64,000 nucleotides of DNA from Candidatus Omnitrophota bacterium (lineage in GTDB: Bacteria > Omnitrophota > Gorgyraeia > Velamenicoccales > Velamenicoccaceae), in contig JAGVOQ010000031.1 of the NCBI GenBank assembly GCA_020052645.1, forward strand, positions 35,818-99,817, written 5' to 3'. Both the position numbers and the translations under genes were made by a program. Position 1 is the stretch's first letter. Each line of letters starts with the position of its first letter. Below, one piece after another: positions 47,372-56,792 of the stretch. The notes below the pieces were generated by a model, which saw nothing but the letters and a program-made list of their open reading frames with translations, was not told the origin of the DNA and did no database searches.

Positions 47372-48700
47372 TTAAAGATTCTTAAGATAAGACGGCAAAC
47401 CCGCCGCTTCCCGGGGTCCGACCAGAATTTTCCAACCGGATTTTTCTTCCAAATCCCCGCTCATCATAGACACATAGCCGGGGATGATAAGATTTTTGTG
47501 ACGCACTTTTTCTTCAAGCTTAAATTTAATCAAAGTATCAGCGACTTTTTCCGCATTGAATTTTTCAGCGGCCCATGCTGTCAAAACAGACATCCCTTCT
47601 GTATCAACGCAAATAAGATGACTCGGGATTCGACTTGTTTCAATCTCGCCTAAAACCGTGTAATAAGTAAGCGAAAAATTCGTCGTGATCAAAACAGGGG
47701 ATCGGTCATCCGCGGCACCTATCGTATAAACAGCCGGTTCCACCTGTAAAGGTTTCTGAGGATCGGTAAAAATATTCTGCCGTAACGTCAAAAGAGGCAA
47801 AACATATTCAGGCTTCCGTGTTTTTAAAAGAACAATGCTCGCGTATTTAGCGATAAACATCGAAGCTTCTACCACCGATGCCGCCTCATCCGTCAAGTCT
47901 GCGATCACCATGGTCGGAAATCCAACACTGCGTTCGTTCTTTTTAATAGAGAGCCGACGTAATTGTGTTAACTGCCATAAATAATCGCTCATTTTTTCAG
48001 AATGAACATCTAAAACAATATCCGGGACTCTTGAAACGATTTTTTTTGTAAGGCTCGAAAGTTCAGAGACGCTGGACCCCCTGAATGCCAAAGGCACGCG
48101 AAAGTTTCCGGCAATCGTTGCAAAAGAATCCAACAGGCTATTTTCAGAACAATACACCAAAGGTTTTTGCGAGGCACAGATTTCAAGCGCCGTTTTTAGC
48201 GTTTCAGTTGTCTTAGGCATCAAGACAAGCCCCAATGTGGTTTTTTTCAAAAGAATTTTTAAAGCGTTAATAAACTTAGAATCTTTGCTCTTTGTTTCTT
48301 TTAAAGCCACCAGATTAACTTCAATCTTTTGCCCGACCCGCTCAAATGTGCACTTATTGATTTCCTCTATAGCTTTATTTAATTCAGATTCACTTAAAAC
48401 ATCCTCTAAGATAAATCCGATGGCCGTCGGGTGATGAAATTTTTCTTCATGACGGAACAGAACAGTCTCGTTTCCGATAGACGATTTAGCCTCCCCTGAG
48501 CCGATTTCAACTAAACGAATCGCAGGCTGTGACGCCTGTTCCAAAACCGCACGAACTTCCGGGGTAACAAAAGGACACTTATCCAAAGGAATCGCTTTCT
48601 TGGCCAGCTGCATCGCAAAAGCCAGACATGTCTGAAACCCGCATTTTTTACAATTTGTTTTTGGAAGAAGCTTATAGATATCTAATCCTGAGAGCGCCAT
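47372..48700 (-). CDS. acsC: CO dehydrogenase/acetyl-CoA synthase gamma subunit (corrinoid/FeS protein large subunit)
   Basis: MALSGLDIYKLLPKTNCKKCGFQTCLAFAMQLAKKAIPLDKCPFVTPE; start placed at 48700. Confidence 0.93.
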   Translation of the reverse strand: MALSGLDIYKLLPKTNCKKCGFQTCLAFAMQLAKKAIPLDKCPFVTPEVRAVLEQASQPAIRLVEIGSGEAKSSIGNETVLFRHEEKFHHPTAIGFILEDVLSESELNKAIEEINKCTFERVGQKIEVNLVALKETKSKDSKFINALKILLKKTTLGLVLMPKTTETLKTALEICASQKPLVYCSENSLLDSFATIAGNFRVPLAFRGSSVSELSSLTKKIVSRVPDIVLDVHSEKMSDYLWQLTQLRRLSIKKNERSVGFPTMVIADLTDEAASVVEASMFIAKYASIVLLKTRKPEYVLPLLTLRQNIFTDPQKPLQVEPAVYTIGAADDRSPVLITTNFSLTYYTVLGEIETSRIPSHLICVDTEGMSVLTAWAAEKFNAEKVADTLIKFKLEEKVRHKNLIIPGYVSMMSGDLEEKSGWKILVGPREAAGLPSYLKNL

Positions 48701-49836
48701 TTTATCTCCGCTTTTTGTTGAACTTCTTTGATAATTTTCATAAGAGGCGTTTTGGTCAAAACCGCAATTTTTCGGCAATCATCGTACTCCGGAGACATGC
48801 GCCATCCCCCTGAAATCTTACGAACGCATTTGACACGGACTCGCATACCTTTAAAATTTAATATTTTAGAATTTCGCTCTAACTTCAAGCGCTCTACCTT
48901 AGAAAAGCGCACACCCAAGGTCGTCGTTTCTTTAAAGATAATTTCGGATATCTTACCTAAATTCTCCTCGCTTGACAATACGTTAAGCAAAAAACCCGGT
49001 CTTGTTTTTTTCATAGTAATATTTTGAACAAAAACATCCAAGGCCCCCGCTTGAAAAAGCCTGTCGAACACATATTCAAAAACCTGAGGGTTCATATCAT
49101 CGATATTGGCTTCCAAACAATAGATAACATCCGTCTTAAGATTACTCAAAGAAGATTTAAGCTCCACCGCACGAACAATATTTGAACCGTCCGGCACCTC
49201 AAAGGCTCCAGCCCCGCACCCCACGCGGCCTACACGAAAAGTTTCTTTAAACTCCGGCTGAATCTGCCGTCCACAGGCACCCAAAAAAGCCAATCCTGTC
49301 GGAGTAAGATTTTCATGGTTGGCAGACGTAAAATAAACTTTTGAATTTTTGAGAAGCTCCATCGTGGCCGGCGCCACTTTCGAGCCCAAAGGGACATCCC
49401 CATAAAAAATTTGAGCCACGTCCAGCTTATCAAGTAAAATGCTCAATGATACGATATCCACAAGAGAATCAATTTCACCTAATTGATGAAATCGGATATC
49501 TTGATGTTTGTGACCATGAACTTTGGTCTCAGCGTTTTTAAGCACGCCGTAAATTTTTAATATATTCTGCTGAACCGCTTGCGACAATCGAGACGATCGA
49601 ACAAGACGAACAATTTCATTAAAAGAATAGTTCCTCTCTTTCTCCACGCGCACATTCCATTTAAGAGCCCGCGCGTGGCCCCGCTGCACATAATTTTTTG
49701 ATAAGACGTAACCTTTTAAATTTATTTTAAACAGTTCTTTTTTTAGCACCTCTAGAGATACCCCCAGATCCAACATAGCCGCGACCGCCATATCACCGCT
49801 GATCCCGCCGATCAAATCAAAATAAATATAGTTCAT
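48682..49836 (-). CDS. larC: Nickel-pincer cofactor nickel chelatase LarC
   Basis: YIYFDLIGGISGDMAVAAMLDLGVSLEVLKKEL; HQLGEIDSLVDIV; EANIDDMNPQVFEYVFDRLFQAGALDVF. Confidence 0.93.
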   Translation of the reverse strand: MNYIYFDLIGGISGDMAVAAMLDLGVSLEVLKKELFKINLKGYVLSKNYVQRGHARALKWNVRVEKERNYSFNEIVRLVRSSRLSQAVQQNILKIYGVLKNAETKVHGHKHQDIRFHQLGEIDSLVDIVSLSILLDKLDVAQIFYGDVPLGSKVAPATMELLKNSKVYFTSANHENLTPTGLAFLGACGRQIQPEFKETFRVGRVGCGAGAFEVPDGSNIVRAVELKSSLSNLKTDVIYCLEANIDDMNPQVFEYVFDRLFQAGALDVFVQNITMKKTRPGFLLNVLSSEENLGKISEIIFKETTTLGVRFSKVERLKLERNSKILNFKGMRVRVKCVRKISGGWRMSPEYDDCRKIAVLTKTPLMKIIKEVQQKAEIKWRSQD

Positions 49837-50558
49837 GATGCCTTTTTTGAAACGATAAGACCCGCGAAATAACCAGCACCGAATCCATTATCGATATTAA
49901 CTACTGCGATGCCCGGTGAACAACTGTTGAGCATAGTCAAAAGCGCAGCCAGGCCTTCAAAACTGGAACCATAACCGCAACTGGTCGGTACAGCCACAAC
50001 AGGACATTTTACTAATCCGCTCACAAGACTCGCCAAAGCGCCTTCCATGCCAGCAACGACAATAATAACAGAGGCATTCTTTAAAATTTCTTTTTTATCC
50101 AATATCCTGTGAACTCCCGCAACGCCAACATCGTAAATTTTTTTCACACGGCAGCCCATAAGTTCTAGTGTAACAGAGGCCTCCTCCGCGACCGGAATGT
50201 CACTGGTGCCTGCGCTAACAATCAGGACTTCATCGACTGATACATCCTTCTGTTTAGAATTTTTTTTAAGCGCCGGATAACAATACGCCGCACGGGCCTT
50301 TTTGTTAAAAATCAATCCTGGAATCTTTTTTTTAAGCGCGGGGTAAACCTCTGGAGCAAGACGCGTCAACAAAAGAGGCGTGTCTTTTTCTTTGAGCAGG
50401 GTTTTGGCAATGCAAAGGATTTCATCTTTTGTCTTGTGCAGACAGAAAATAACTTCCGGAAAACCTCTGCGTTTTTTTCGATCAATATCCACGCAGGCAA
50501 AACCTAAATCGACATATTTTTGGGCATTCATAATCTGACGATAAAATACAGGAGGCAA
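49833..50558 (-). CDS. larB: Nickel-pincer cofactor biosynthesis protein LarB
   Basis: YVDLGFACVDIDRKKRRGFPEVIFCLHKT; VSAGTSDIPVAEEASVTLELMGCRVKKIYDVGVAGVHRIL; VPTSCGYGSSFEGLAALLTMLNSCSPGIAVVNIDNGFGAGY. Confidence 0.95.
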   Translation of the reverse strand: MPPVFYRQIMNAQKYVDLGFACVDIDRKKRRGFPEVIFCLHKTKDEILCIAKTLLKEKDTPLLLTRLAPEVYPALKKKIPGLIFNKKARAAYCYPALKKNSKQKDVSVDEVLIVSAGTSDIPVAEEASVTLELMGCRVKKIYDVGVAGVHRILDKKEILKNASVIIVVAGMEGALASLVSGLVKCPVVAVPTSCGYGSSFEGLAALLTMLNSCSPGIAVVNIDNGFGAGYFAGLIVSKKAS

Positions 50559-50830
50559 AAGATAACAACAAGAGAGAGAATATAAAAATCATTGCGGTAC
50601 ACGAAATCCCGGCTAGCTTCCAAGACTGTCCCTTCGATAGAAACAAGGGATTGATCAGGCTTGATCCTATCCCGAATCTGATCGAGCTGGTCTTTACGAA
50701 ACCTTAAGTACACCCCTCCGACTTTATAGGCCGGGATAACGCCTTTTTCAGACAGCTCGATAACTTCTTTTTCGGTAATACTTAATATCTGAGCGACTTC
50801 TCGAATCGTCAACAATTTTGCCATTACCAT
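50528..50830 (-). CDS. Excisionase-type HTH protein with C-terminal TM helix
   Basis: LLTIREVAQILSITEKEVIELSEKGVIPAYKVGGVYLRFRKDQLDQI ... FYILSLVVIFCLLYFIVRL. Confidence 0.82.
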   Translation of the reverse strand: MVMAKLLTIREVAQILSITEKEVIELSEKGVIPAYKVGGVYLRFRKDQLDQIRDRIKPDQSLVSIEGTVLEASRDFVYRNDFYILSLVVIFCLLYFIVRL

Positions 50831-50834
50831 AATA

Positions 50835-51344
50835 TCAGCTTATCTTTCCAGCCGAAATCCACTCATCGACTTTTTTTCGTTCAAATTTCCAGGCAACCCC
50901 TTCTTTAAATGCAGGAATGCGCCCTGAAGAAGCCCAATCCAAAACAGTATTAAGGTCTACCTCTAAATATCGAGCCAAACCATCCGGATCAAAAATATCT
51001 CCCAACATCGAGCACTTGCCCTGGAAAAGCGCGCCTTCTGCAATGGCCAAAAGAGGCGCCTTCAGATTCCCATCAACGACAGCCGTATTTTTTAATACAA
51101 CCCTTTTGGACGCCGTAATTTCCCCTTTCACGCGGCCAAAAACAATAATATCATCTCCAGTAATCGTCGCATCAACAATCGCGTTCTCGCCAATTTCAAG
51201 CGTCCCCTTCACTTCCAGGGTCCCCTCGAACTTTCCATTAATGCAAAGATGAACAGGCTCCTTAAAAGAGAGACTGCCCTGCATGGACGAATCAACTGTG
51301 ATCATCTTCTCTTCAGTATCTTTCTTCCTGTCTCTGAGAGCCAT
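50835..51344 (-). CDS. Bactofilin domain fused to a C-terminal excisionase-like HTH
   Basis: INGKFEGTLEVKGTLEIGENAIVDATITGDDIIVFGRVKGEITASKRVVLKNTAVVDGNLKAP + GLARYLEVDLNTVLDWASSGRIPAFKEGVAWKFERKKVDEWISAGKI. Confidence 0.87.
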   Translation of the reverse strand: MALRDRKKDTEEKMITVDSSMQGSLSFKEPVHLCINGKFEGTLEVKGTLEIGENAIVDATITGDDIIVFGRVKGEITASKRVVLKNTAVVDGNLKAPLLAIAEGALFQGKCSMLGDIFDPDGLARYLEVDLNTVLDWASSGRIPAFKEGVAWKFERKKVDEWISAGKIS

Positions 51345-51783
51345 GGACCCCCCCTTTTTTTAATAACGCATGTTCAAATTTTCTTAAAAATAGAAGAACG
51401 CCTAAAACTAAAGCAGCGACAAATATGGAAACCTTTATTAAACCGCATCCCACGCTTAAACCCAAGGCTGAAACAACCCAAAGACTCGACGCTGTTGTCA
51501 GCCCACGAACTCCTTCTGAGGAACGAATAATGGCCCCAGCCCCCAAAAACCCGATCCCAGTAACCACCCCTGCGGCTATCCTCGTAGGATCGACATTAGC
51601 TTGAGTCTTATATATATCAAAAACATACATAGATGTCAACATGATGAGGGTCGAACCAACACATACCAAAATGTGTGTGCGTAACCCTGCTTCATGCCGG
51701 CACAACTCCCGCTCCAAACCTATCAAACTGCTTAGAACAAAAGCAATAAATATCCTCAATATCATTTCACCATCAGTAACCAT
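51313..51783 (-). CDS. MgtC/SapB family membrane protein
   Basis: RIFIAFVLSSLIGLERELCRHEAGLRTHILVCVGSTLIMLTS; RIAAGVVTGIGFLGAGAIIRSSEGVRGLTTASSLWVVSALG. Confidence 0.95.
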   Translation of the reverse strand: MVTDGEMILRIFIAFVLSSLIGLERELCRHEAGLRTHILVCVGSTLIMLTSMYVFDIYKTQANVDPTRIAAGVVTGIGFLGAGAIIRSSEGVRGLTTASSLWVVSALGLSVGCGLIKVSIFVAALVLGVLLFLRKFEHALLKKGGVHGSQRQEERY

Positions 51784-51791
51784 AATACCTC

Positions 51792-52787
51792 CTATCCCAT
51801 CAAGGGATCTAAAGAATGAGCATGTTTAATCATCTTGGCTTTAAATAAACGCCCCCCAAGACTCGCAACCATTGCCGCATTATCCAAGCAATACGACTTA
51901 CCAGCGATTAAGAGCTTGATTTTTAAATCAGCGGCGCGTGTTTCAAGCTTTGAGCGCAAATAATTATTGAAAGCCACTCCTCCGCCGACAACCAAGATCT
52001 TCGCATGCGCCTCCTGAGCAGCCCTAAGAGATTTACAAACCAAATCTTCAACAACAACTTCTTGAAACGAGGCGCAAAGATCTTTTGTCGTACTTTGCGA
52101 CAAAGAACCGTACATCTTTACCAAATCACGCACCTTATACAAAACAGCTGTCTTGATACCGCTAAAACTAAAATCAAGACCATCGCCGCACTCACAGCGA
52201 AAAACGTATGCGTCTTTTCGGCCGCTTTTAGCTAATTTTTCAATCACTGGCCCACCAGGATAAGAGAGCCCCATGATTTTTGCAACTTTATCAAACGCCT
52301 CACCTGCCGCGTCATCACGCGTCGCTGACAGTAATTCTTCTTTTTTCATGGCCGTAACCTTATAAAGATTGGTATGTCCCCCTGAAACAACAAGGCCAAC
52401 AAAAGGATATGAAATATCGTGATCAATAAAAGGGGCGTACAAATGCGCCTTAAGATGATTGATCGCGACAACAGGCACCTTCCAACCCAGAGAAAGAGCT
52501 TTAGCAAAAGAAATACCCACCAATAAAGATCCTATCAAGCCCGGTCCTTGGGTTACAGCGATAAGATCCAGATCTTTCGGGCAAACCCGAGCTTGACGCA
52601 TCGCCGCATCAACCACTGATACGATTGATTCCAAATGAGCCCGCGAAGCAATTTCAGGGATAATGCCGCCATAAACAGCATGAAGTTTCAAACTTGAAGC
52701 CACCACATTAGAAAGAACAAATCGTGCATCCTTAACTACAGAAGCGCACGTTTCATCACAAGAAGTCTCAATGCCTAAGACATTCAT
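51792..52787 (-). CDS. tsaD: tRNA N6-adenosine threonylcarbamoyltransferase
   Basis: MNVLGIETSCDETCASVV; VAINHLKAHLYAPF; GPGLIGSLLVG. Confidence 0.98.
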   Translation of the reverse strand: MNVLGIETSCDETCASVVKDARFVLSNVVASSLKLHAVYGGIIPEIASRAHLESIVSVVDAAMRQARVCPKDLDLIAVTQGPGLIGSLLVGISFAKALSLGWKVPVVAINHLKAHLYAPFIDHDISYPFVGLVVSGGHTNLYKVTAMKKEELLSATRDDAAGEAFDKVAKIMGLSYPGGPVIEKLAKSGRKDAYVFRCECGDGLDFSFSGIKTAVLYKVRDLVKMYGSLSQSTTKDLCASFQEVVVEDLVCKSLRAAQEAHAKILVVGGGVAFNNYLRSKLETRAADLKIKLLIAGKSYCLDNAAMVASLGGRLFKAKMIKHAHSLDPLMG

Positions 52788-52792
52788 ATTCT

Positions 52793-52907
52793 TTAGTGAA
52801 GTTCCTAAGGACTTTAAGTCCTTAAGCTTCCTCCTTTAGCAGAAAATGCAGGACACCATTCATCTTGACAGGCTAAAAGCCTTAAAGGATTTATGCTAAA
52901 GGATTAA
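52793..52907. repeat. Two-copy ~113-bp palindromic element, copy 2
   Basis: GTGAAGTTCCTAAGGACTTTAAGTCCTTAAGCTTCCTCCTTTAGCAGAAAATGCAGGACACCATTCAT...GGCTAAAAGCCTTAAAGGATTTATGCTAAAGGATTAA. Confidence 0.9.
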
Positions 52908-53791
52908 TTTCTCTGATCCAAGTCAGCCACCTCGGAAAGATTAACGAACTGATAACCCTCGCCCTGCAATTGCAGAATCATTTGTTTCAAAACGGCGATG
53001 GTGGTAGGCCTATCATGCCCGATACCGATCGCCAAACCGTCTTGTTTTGCTTTTCTTGCTACTTCCAAAATCTGCTGACGTATATAAGATGGATCATTCT
53101 CGTTATCAATAAACACATCCCGTTTAAAAAAAACCATTTTTAAATTCTTGGCCACCGGGCGGCCCACACTTTTAGACGTCACAAGGCTATCTAAGAAAAA
53201 ACAATTTTTTTGTTTCAGATAAGTCAAAACCACCCGCATCAAAGCAGCGTCTTCTGTGGCACGAGAACCCATATGATTACTTACACCTAAAGCATGAGGC
53301 ACATTCTCAAAAGCTTCGTCCAAAAGAGACAAAATTTTCCTCTTATCCATTCCGCTCAAGAGAGTATTTTCTTCTAATCCATAATTTTCCTTATTCTTAG
53401 GCTCCATAGGCATATGAATGATCACATCTTTGCTGGCAGTATAAGCTAATTTAGCCACTTGTGTAGAATACGCCTTAAAAGGCAAAATCGATAAGGTCAC
53501 ATGAAAATTATTTCTAGTAATAAAATCACTATTTTTAAGATTATATCCCCAATCGTCAAGCACAATGGCGATCTTTCCGACAATCTCGCGCGGTTTTTGT
53601 TTTTCCTTTTCCTTCTGTGCCTCTTTCAATTTTTGCGCTGTAACTACTTCTTTTTCCCAAACCTTCAATTCTTTGGTAATTTTCTGATAACGCTGCGCCC
53701 TGCGTTGCGCCAGAAGATGAAAAAGCAGAACAGACTGAACCAACACCAGGATAGATAAAATAACAATAGCAAGATTTTTAAGATGATTCAT
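52904..53791 (-). CDS. Divergent polysaccharide deacetylase family protein (YibQ-like)
   Basis: KIAIVLDDWGYNLKNSDFITRNNFHVTLSILPF; HMPMEPKNKENYGLEENTLL; ALGVSNHMGSRATED. Confidence 0.88.
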   Translation of the reverse strand: MNHLKNLAIVILSILVLVQSVLLFHLLAQRRAQRYQKITKELKVWEKEVVTAQKLKEAQKEKEKQKPREIVGKIAIVLDDWGYNLKNSDFITRNNFHVTLSILPFKAYSTQVAKLAYTASKDVIIHMPMEPKNKENYGLEENTLLSGMDKRKILSLLDEAFENVPHALGVSNHMGSRATEDAALMRVVLTYLKQKNCFFLDSLVTSKSVGRPVAKNLKMVFFKRDVFIDNENDPSYIRQQILEVARKAKQDGLAIGIGHDRPTTIAVLKQMILQLQGEGYQFVNLSEVADLDQRN

Positions 53792-55128
53792 TTTTCTTTT
53801 ATATTTTTATACACAGCCGTTGACTTTAGCAGATCAATGGCACGCGCGAGCTGAACATCTTCGCTGGATTTTTTTTCAACAGGCGCAGGCTTAGGAACTT
53901 CGGGCAATTTTTTCCCTTCGACTTGTTCAAAAATTTTTTCAACATACTCCTCTTGTTCTAAAGACTTCTTTGCAACATTCGCGTTTGGTTCTACGACGAC
54001 ATCAGGTGTCACGCCTTCATTATGGATCACATGGCCGCCAGGTGTGTAATATCGGCTTGTCGTCAGCTTAATAGCAGAACCGTCTCTCAAAGGCAAAACA
54101 GTCTGCACAGACCCTTTGCCGAACGTCTTGGTACCTATGATAACAGCGCGCTTATGATCCTTTAAAGCCCCGGCTAAAATCTCACTCCCGGAAGCACTGC
54201 CGTCATTAACTAAAACGACCATGGACAACTTTGTATCGTTGTTCCCGAAATTCGAACGATATTCTTCGCTTTCTTTTTCATCACGAGATTTGATCGAAAC
54301 AACAAGCGCCCCTTTGGGCAGGAAGCGCTCTGTCACGTCAATAGCGCGGGTCAAGAGGCCTCCGGGATTATTCCTTAAATCCAGGATCAAACTCTGTATG
54401 CCTTTATTTTTCAAATCAACTAAAACCCTGTCTAAGTCACGAGGCGTATCTTCTCTAAATTCAACCAATTTTAAATATCCTATTGTCCCATCAATAACTT
54501 TTACATCTTTGATATCTTTTACATCGATCTGCGCCCTTTTGAGTTTAAATGAATACAATCTATTGTCTTGCTCGCGCCACACGACAACAGAAACTTCAGT
54601 GCCTGGTTTTCCGCGTAATTTTTTTACGGCTTGATTTAACGTAAAATATTTAATCACCGTCGAATCAATCTTCACAATTCGATCATTCGGCTTAAAACCC
54701 GCTTCCCAGGCAGGCGTCCCCTCCATAGGAGTGATAACGGTTACCAGGCCGTCTTTGATCGTGATCTCGATCCCTATACCGCCAAACTTCCCCTCGGTAT
54801 CGATCTTTAAATCCTCAAATTCCTCTGGAGTCAAAAACTGACTATGCGGATCAAGGTTAGAGACCATCCCCTGAATTGCACCATAGATCAAATCTTCAGG
54901 CTGGACAGCTTCCACATATTGACTCTGAACAAAAGTCAGCGCGTCGGCAAAAAGATCCAATTCCTGATAAGTCTCATCTCTTTTTGTCTGATCAATAGCT
55001 GAAATGGCGAAAGAAGTTAACAAAAAAAGACAGACGAATATAGCGAAAAAAATGGAGCCCACCCGAGCTAAAGCCCAAGGTTCCTTTAGGACGCGGGGTA
55101 TAAAAAACTTCTTTAAATTTTTCGTCAT
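53788..55128 (-). CDS. ctpA: S41 carboxy-terminal processing peptidase with PDZ domain
   Basis: GKFGGIGIEITIKDGLVTVITPMEGTPAWEAGFKPNDRIVKID; LDLRNNPGGLL; NDGSASGSEILAGALKDHKRAVIIGTKTFGKGSVQ. Confidence 0.95.
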   Translation of the reverse strand: MTKNLKKFFIPRVLKEPWALARVGSIFFAIFVCLFLLTSFAISAIDQTKRDETYQELDLFADALTFVQSQYVEAVQPEDLIYGAIQGMVSNLDPHSQFLTPEEFEDLKIDTEGKFGGIGIEITIKDGLVTVITPMEGTPAWEAGFKPNDRIVKIDSTVIKYFTLNQAVKKLRGKPGTEVSVVVWREQDNRLYSFKLKRAQIDVKDIKDVKVIDGTIGYLKLVEFREDTPRDLDRVLVDLKNKGIQSLILDLRNNPGGLLTRAIDVTERFLPKGALVVSIKSRDEKESEEYRSNFGNNDTKLSMVVLVNDGSASGSEILAGALKDHKRAVIIGTKTFGKGSVQTVLPLRDGSAIKLTTSRYYTPGGHVIHNEGVTPDVVVEPNANVAKKSLEQEEYVEKIFEQVEGKKLPEVPKPAPVEKKSSEDVQLARAIDLLKSTAVYKNIKEK

Positions 55129-56555
55129 TGCTTTAACCTTGCCGCGATGAGATCGCGCAACATCTTGGGGTTCGCCTTTCCTTGTGAAAGCCTCATCACC
55201 TGTCCCACCAAATACATAAGAGCATTTTCCTTACCCGCCAGGTAATCATCAACTGATTTTTTATTTGCGGCAACAACTTCTTCAATCATTTTTTTAAGCT
55301 CATCCGTATCCGAGACCTGAGATAAATTCTTTTCTGAAATGATCACATCAGGATCTTTGGAAGTTTCCAGCATTTGGAACAAAACATCTTTTGCCACGAG
55401 ATTGCTGACAGTCCCATTCTCAACCAAGGATATTAAACGCACCAGACGCTCAGACGTCAATCCCAAAGCGCAAATTGAAACATTTCGATTATTCAATTCA
55501 GCAGAAATCGGGCCTATCAGCCAATTGGCGATTTTTTTATGTAGAGGCAAGACCTTCAAACACGCTTCAAAAAAATCAGCTAAATCTTTATCCGAGATAA
55601 GAACCGAGGCCTCTTTCTCTAAGAAACCAAAAGAGTCCATAAAACGCTTGAGCCGCGCTTGTGGCAACTCTGGAAGACTCGCGCGAATTTCTTCGATTTC
55701 CTTTTGAGCAAAAGAAAAAGGCGGCAGATCCGGTTCCGGAAAATAGCGATAGTCGTGGGCCTCCTCTTTTGAGCGCATAGAAAACGTCTGCTCTTTTTTT
55801 TCATCCCAAAGCCTTGTTTCCTGGACTATTTTCTCCCCACCCTCTAGGCATTCAGTCTGTCGTCGAATTTCAAAACTCAAGCCCGCTTTCACGGCCTTAA
55901 AAGAATTCATATTTTTTAATTCAGTCTTAACACCGAGTTTTTTCTCGCCCTTAGGCTTTAAAGAAATATTTGCGTCACAGCGTAACGACCCCTTTTCCAT
56001 ATCACAATCCGAAACATCCAGATATCTCAAGATCATTTTCAGGTCGGTTAAATAGGCATACGCTTCTTCAGGGGAAAACAATTCAGGCTCGCTGACAATT
56101 TCTAAAAGAGGCGTCCCGGCACGGTTGTAATCCACGTAGCTAAAAGGCTCAGACTCTGAATGGATAAGCTTACCCGCATCTTCTTCCATATGGACCCTCG
56201 TGATTCCGACGCGTTTCTTTATCCCGTTATTTTCAATATCTAAAAACCCGCGTTCGCTCAAAGGCTTATCAAACTGTGATATCTGAAAATTTTTAGGCAG
56301 ATCCGGATAAAAATAATTCTTGCGATCAAACTTAATATAATCTCTGATGGAACAGTTAAACGCAAGAGCCACCTTGACAGCGCTTTTTAACACTAAAGCA
56401 TTTAAAACAGGCAATGCGCCCGGCAACCCGAGGCAGACAGGGCAGATATTAGTATTTTCCCTGACGCCAAAAACATTGGCGCAGCCGCAAAAAGCCTTCG
56501 TGGCTGTATTGAGCTGAACGTGAACTTCCAATCCTATAACTGGTTCGTATTCCAT
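55125..56555 (-). CDS. gatB: Asp/Glu-tRNA amidotransferase subunit B
   Basis: YEPVIGLEVHVQLNTATKAFCGC; CPVCLGLPGALPVLN; FDRKNYFYPDLPKNFQISQ. Confidence 0.98.
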   Translation of the reverse strand: MEYEPVIGLEVHVQLNTATKAFCGCANVFGVRENTNICPVCLGLPGALPVLNALVLKSAVKVALAFNCSIRDYIKFDRKNYFYPDLPKNFQISQFDKPLSERGFLDIENNGIKKRVGITRVHMEEDAGKLIHSESEPFSYVDYNRAGTPLLEIVSEPELFSPEEAYAYLTDLKMILRYLDVSDCDMEKGSLRCDANISLKPKGEKKLGVKTELKNMNSFKAVKAGLSFEIRRQTECLEGGEKIVQETRLWDEKKEQTFSMRSKEEAHDYRYFPEPDLPPFSFAQKEIEEIRASLPELPQARLKRFMDSFGFLEKEASVLISDKDLADFFEACLKVLPLHKKIANWLIGPISAELNNRNVSICALGLTSERLVRLISLVENGTVSNLVAKDVLFQMLETSKDPDVIISEKNLSQVSDTDELKKMIEEVVAANKKSVDDYLAGKENALMYLVGQVMRLSQGKANPKMLRDLIAARLKQ

Positions 56556-56589
56556 AGTTTTATATTTAAAATTGATCTTGTCTTAACAT

Positions 56590-56790
56590 CACAAGTTCAA
56601 AAATCACATGTTTAATAACTTATATACAAGAAACCCTAAACACTAAACTCTAAATCCTAAACAAACCCAAAATCTAAAAGTTTAAATTTAAAAAAATATT
56701 TTTGTTTTGAGTTTTGTATTTATTTAGAGTTTAGTATTTTGGGTTTAGAGTTTAACCTTATGACCTTATGACGTTGTGACCTTTGTACTT
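56590..56790. repeat. Heptad-array inverted element between gatB and gatA
   Basis: CCCTAAA|CACTAAA|CTCTAAA|TCCTAAA|CAAACCC|AAAATCT at 56634-56675; TTTAGAG|TTTAGTA|TTTTGGG|TTTAGAG|TTTAACC at 56723-56757. Confidence 0.87.
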
Positions 56791-56792
56791 CT

